Shown here: in pieces, positions 61,451-64,000 of the stretch
Numbering within the stretch: the first letter of the stretch is position 1
Layout of the letters: each line of letters begins with the position of its first letter
DNA from: Mycteria americana
Lineage: Eukaryota > Chordata > Aves > Ciconiiformes > Ciconiidae
Direction: 5' to 3'
Assembly: GCF_035582795.1 (NCBI RefSeq)
Contig: NC_134367.1
Coordinates: 121,298,562 to 121,362,561, forward strand
Length of the DNA stretch: 64,000 bases
Made by a program: the position numbers and the translations under genes
The notes under the pieces: generated by a model
Seen by the model: only the letters and a program-made list of their open reading frames with translations
What the model was told of the DNA's origin: nothing
The model's database searches: none

Positions 61451-63559
61451 GGCACACTGCCTGTAGAGGCTTTCAAAGGGGTATTAACTTGATACACAAT
61501 AGCAAACCTACTGCTTTGCACCAAGACTACAGCTAACTTTTTCCAGTCTAAGAAACAGTTTTAGTTGGGTTGGCTTCCAGTGTCCTGCTTTGAGTTCTGT
61601 TTCAGTCTCAGAAGCAAGTCTGAGTGTTTTTTAGCAATTTTAGGAAAGTGAGGAACAGCACTGTGGACAAGCATCCTTGTTCAATGAACAAGGCAAGTGT
61701 TTTAGGACAAGACTTCTGTTATAGGTGCCTATATGAAAATCTGTACTTTATGACGGTATTCAAAAATGGAATTCCTGTTCAGAAGACGGAAAAAACCATC
61801 TAAGCACAGGGGCCTGATTTCAATCAGACCTCTGCTAACTTCAGTTCTGTTATTCTGAACTGCTGTCGATGGGATGAGAATGTGGCTGGGTGTATTAAAC
61901 CTGGAAGATTTATGTAACTGCTAAGGATTCACTCAGACTGACAAAAATCAATTCTGAAAATATTCCCCTGGGGAAAAAAAAAAAATCCAGCATTTTTTTC
62001 AGTTACAAAAATTAACAGCTGATCCTCCCTTGAGGAAACCACGATAGCCTCCTACAGGTTATAAATGATGTAATTCAGACTGCGTGTGGGAAGCTGAAAA
62101 TATTTGTCTTTTAGCACAAGGTGTCTATTTTAAAGCTGCCACTGCAATTTTATCTATAACCTTAATTAGCTGAGAAAAAGTTCTTCACCAGTTAAACTGC
62201 TACATGTACACGCAGTCTACACCCCCTTACCACCCATGTCCTCCACATCAGCTTTCATATATACTAGCAATGAAGCACACAACCTCACACGAGGCAAAGC
62301 TCCTCCGTTGACTGCCTCTGCAGCATCAGGGCCAAACGCTGCAGGTTGTACTTGCTCAGTCAGCTGAGCTACCTGTGAAAGTTATTCACACAAGCTACTT
62401 CAGAAGATTAATTTGCAGCTTTCTACACGAGCTTTTGGCTATACTTGCACTTGGGCTGTTACTACAAACTCTGTTTTGTTAAAAAGGGATAGTTTTGATT
62501 TCATACTCAGATTATCACATGAAGATTATTTATATAAGGTGTAATGTATGAAGCCATAAAACAATACAATAGAGGATAGGACAATGTTATGTGTTCATTA
62601 GCCATAGCACTACCTATTTGTATCCTACCTATTCAAGTGTGCTGCAAAAGTAGAAGGAAAACAAAAAACTTTGTAGAATACTGGTACAATGTGGCAAAAG
62701 TACAGTTCTGACACAGAGAACTTTGCGGTCAGGATCCTTTAAAATTATCTTCTTTACTGCCTTCAGACAAATTACACAGCATTACCTTAAAAATAAGCAG
62801 TCCCAACTTTCATTGCAAGTTGGTGACAGAAGCACAACTTCCATATACAGATTAAGAGTTTATACCAAGACAGAGACATTATTTTTAAAAGGGCCATTAC
62901 GCAAATAGATGGAGCTTTTTATGCTTTGATGACTGAGCCCTGGGAGATCTACTGCCTGATGCACCTGAACTAGAATACACAGCCGAGGACCCTGTGCTTG
63001 CAGAAAACCACAATGACTTCTTGTTCTACAGATCTGAACGTTACCATTTTGCTTTTTATGAGCCTCTGACTTCCTGATGAGGCAGTTTATGTACCAAAGT
63101 ATCAGCTAAATAGGTGTTTGTATTACACTAAAGCCTCTTCACATAGCATACTATATCATCTTGGAAAAATAGGAGTTAGAATTACATTGAAAGCCTTTTT
63201 TTGGTTTAGACAACACAAATATTTAACAGCTTTATAAGAAATTCCTCTTGGTATGATTTTATTAGATAATGCTGACAGTTTCAAGGCATCTTGCTCTGCA
63301 CCCCAAAAATGAGAAGTGACTGACACTTCTTAAAAACAAGAAGCATTTATTATACTATGCACTTTGAAGGTCTCTTCCTATTTTTGGTGGAAGCGCAGCC
63401 CACAGACACACTGCCTGTTCTCAGATTTCCTTTCGACCACATCACTGAACTATCTTTCAACTTCTCACTGAAAAACACTGCAACTGAGGAGGCTTTTAGA
63501 AGAGAGACTGAAACAATGCAACACTAGAAGGAAAAAGCGATGGCACACAGAGCACTTAC

Positions 63560-63586
63560 CGGTATCTTTTTGTCCTTTCGGTATTT
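63560..63586 (-). other. PELI1: Possible 27-base non-coding exon of PELI1
   Basis: Twenty-seven bases lie between a strong acceptor (TTCTCTACTGTGCAG) and a perfect-looking donor (ATACCG|GTAAGTG) on the minus strand. As PELI1 needs at least one 5' UTR exon upstream of 53989, this could be one of them. It is very short, has no ATG, and rests on splice signals only. Confidence 0.3.
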
Positions 63587-64000
63587 CTGCACAGTAGAGA
63601 AGAAAAAAAAATAAATCACCCCTTCAATCTTGTTTAAAACCAGCCGAAATCCACCAACTCCTTTAAACCCCCAGCAACTGCCAGACTGAGTGCCTCTGCT
63701 CTGCGTGCTTTTACTTAAGCTGTGGGTAGTGCCTTCTGACTAAAGAGGGGCTGGCTCTGCCTTGCGTAAGCTAGGTAAACACCACCGCACCACACACCAT
63801 TGGCTGGAGTCAGAGCCTGCATCCTGCTCGCCACTCCATAAAGTCATCCATCTCTGGCCCCAAAAAGGAAAAAAGGAAGCGGAGGGTGTGTTGAGAATGA
63901 TCCTGCAGCCCAATTCTCCAGCAGCTCTGTGGATGAGGTTCTCGGGGAAACGCTGATCTATTTCCTTCACCACTTCTCTTACATAACTGTACCCATGCAT

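Larger units (their letters stand above)
53990..64000 (-). other. PELI1 5' intron(s), running off the right edge
   Basis: At least 10 kb of AT-rich sequence upstream of the start-codon exon. No CpG island is present, so the main PELI1 promoter is probably to the right of the window. It contains the CR1 tail at 59.6 kb, two A runs, two possible short non-coding exons and the unrecognised plus-strand ORF at 56.0 kb. Confidence 0.7.

Noticed and set aside
63740..64000. 86-codon minus-strand ORF open at the right edge
   Set aside because: No similarity to PELI1 or other families recognised, and no clear donor at its end that would join PELI1. It could be part of an upstream exon, but nothing supports it.
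1..64000. tRNA, rRNA, CRISPR array, phage, mitochondrial insertion or endogenous retrovirus
   Set aside because: I looked for cloverleaf-like genes, regular spaced repeats, mitochondrial protein fragments and retroviral gag/pol motifs, and saw none that could be supported by eye.

Overview
This is vertebrate nuclear DNA, most likely from a bird. It has small spliced exons with GT/AG borders, long AT-rich introns, one CpG-island promoter, and several CR1-type LINE remnants of the kind that dominate avian (and other sauropsid) genomes. Two protein-coding genes are clear, both on the minus strand and in the same neighbour order I recall for human chromosome 2p14: VPS54 on the left (first coding exons only, running off the left edge) and PELI1 on the right (complete 418-codon reading frame). 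There are no bacterial genes, CRISPR arrays or phage here. Assignment to bird rather than another sauropsid is inference from the CR1 content and the compact spacing.

Layout. 1-4,223: inside VPS54 intron 7 (numbering the non-coding first exon as exon 1). 4,224-14,539: VPS54 exons 7 to 2, encoding residues 1 to about 337 of a protein that is about 977 aa in human. 14,540-24,903: VPS54 intron 1, with a possible alternative 5' exon at 24,338-24,452. About 24,450-25,330: GC-rich CpG island holding the VPS54 promoter. 25,259-25,735: a minisatellite of 42-50 bp units directly beside the island. About 25,740-44,740: intergenic DNA with scattered old CR1 LINE fragments. About 44,740-46,956: probable PELI1 3' UTR. 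46,957-53,989: the six coding exons of PELI1. 53,990-64,000: PELI1 5' intron(s), with two possible short non-coding exons and a CR1 tail. The PELI1 promoter is not seen and probably lies beyond the right edge.

Biology. VPS54 is a subunit of the GARP tethering complex (VPS51/52/53/54), which captures endosome-derived vesicles at the trans-Golgi network. PELI1 is an E3 ubiquitin ligase of Toll-like and IL-1 receptor signalling, with an FHA-like substrate-binding domain and a C-terminal RING-like domain. The two are neighbours but have no known joint function.

The observations most worth a second look are a 68-codon plus-strand ORF with one strong membrane segment inside the PELI1 5' intron, the promoter-side minisatellite that repeats a CCATTTG core, and upstream start codons that could control translation of both genes.
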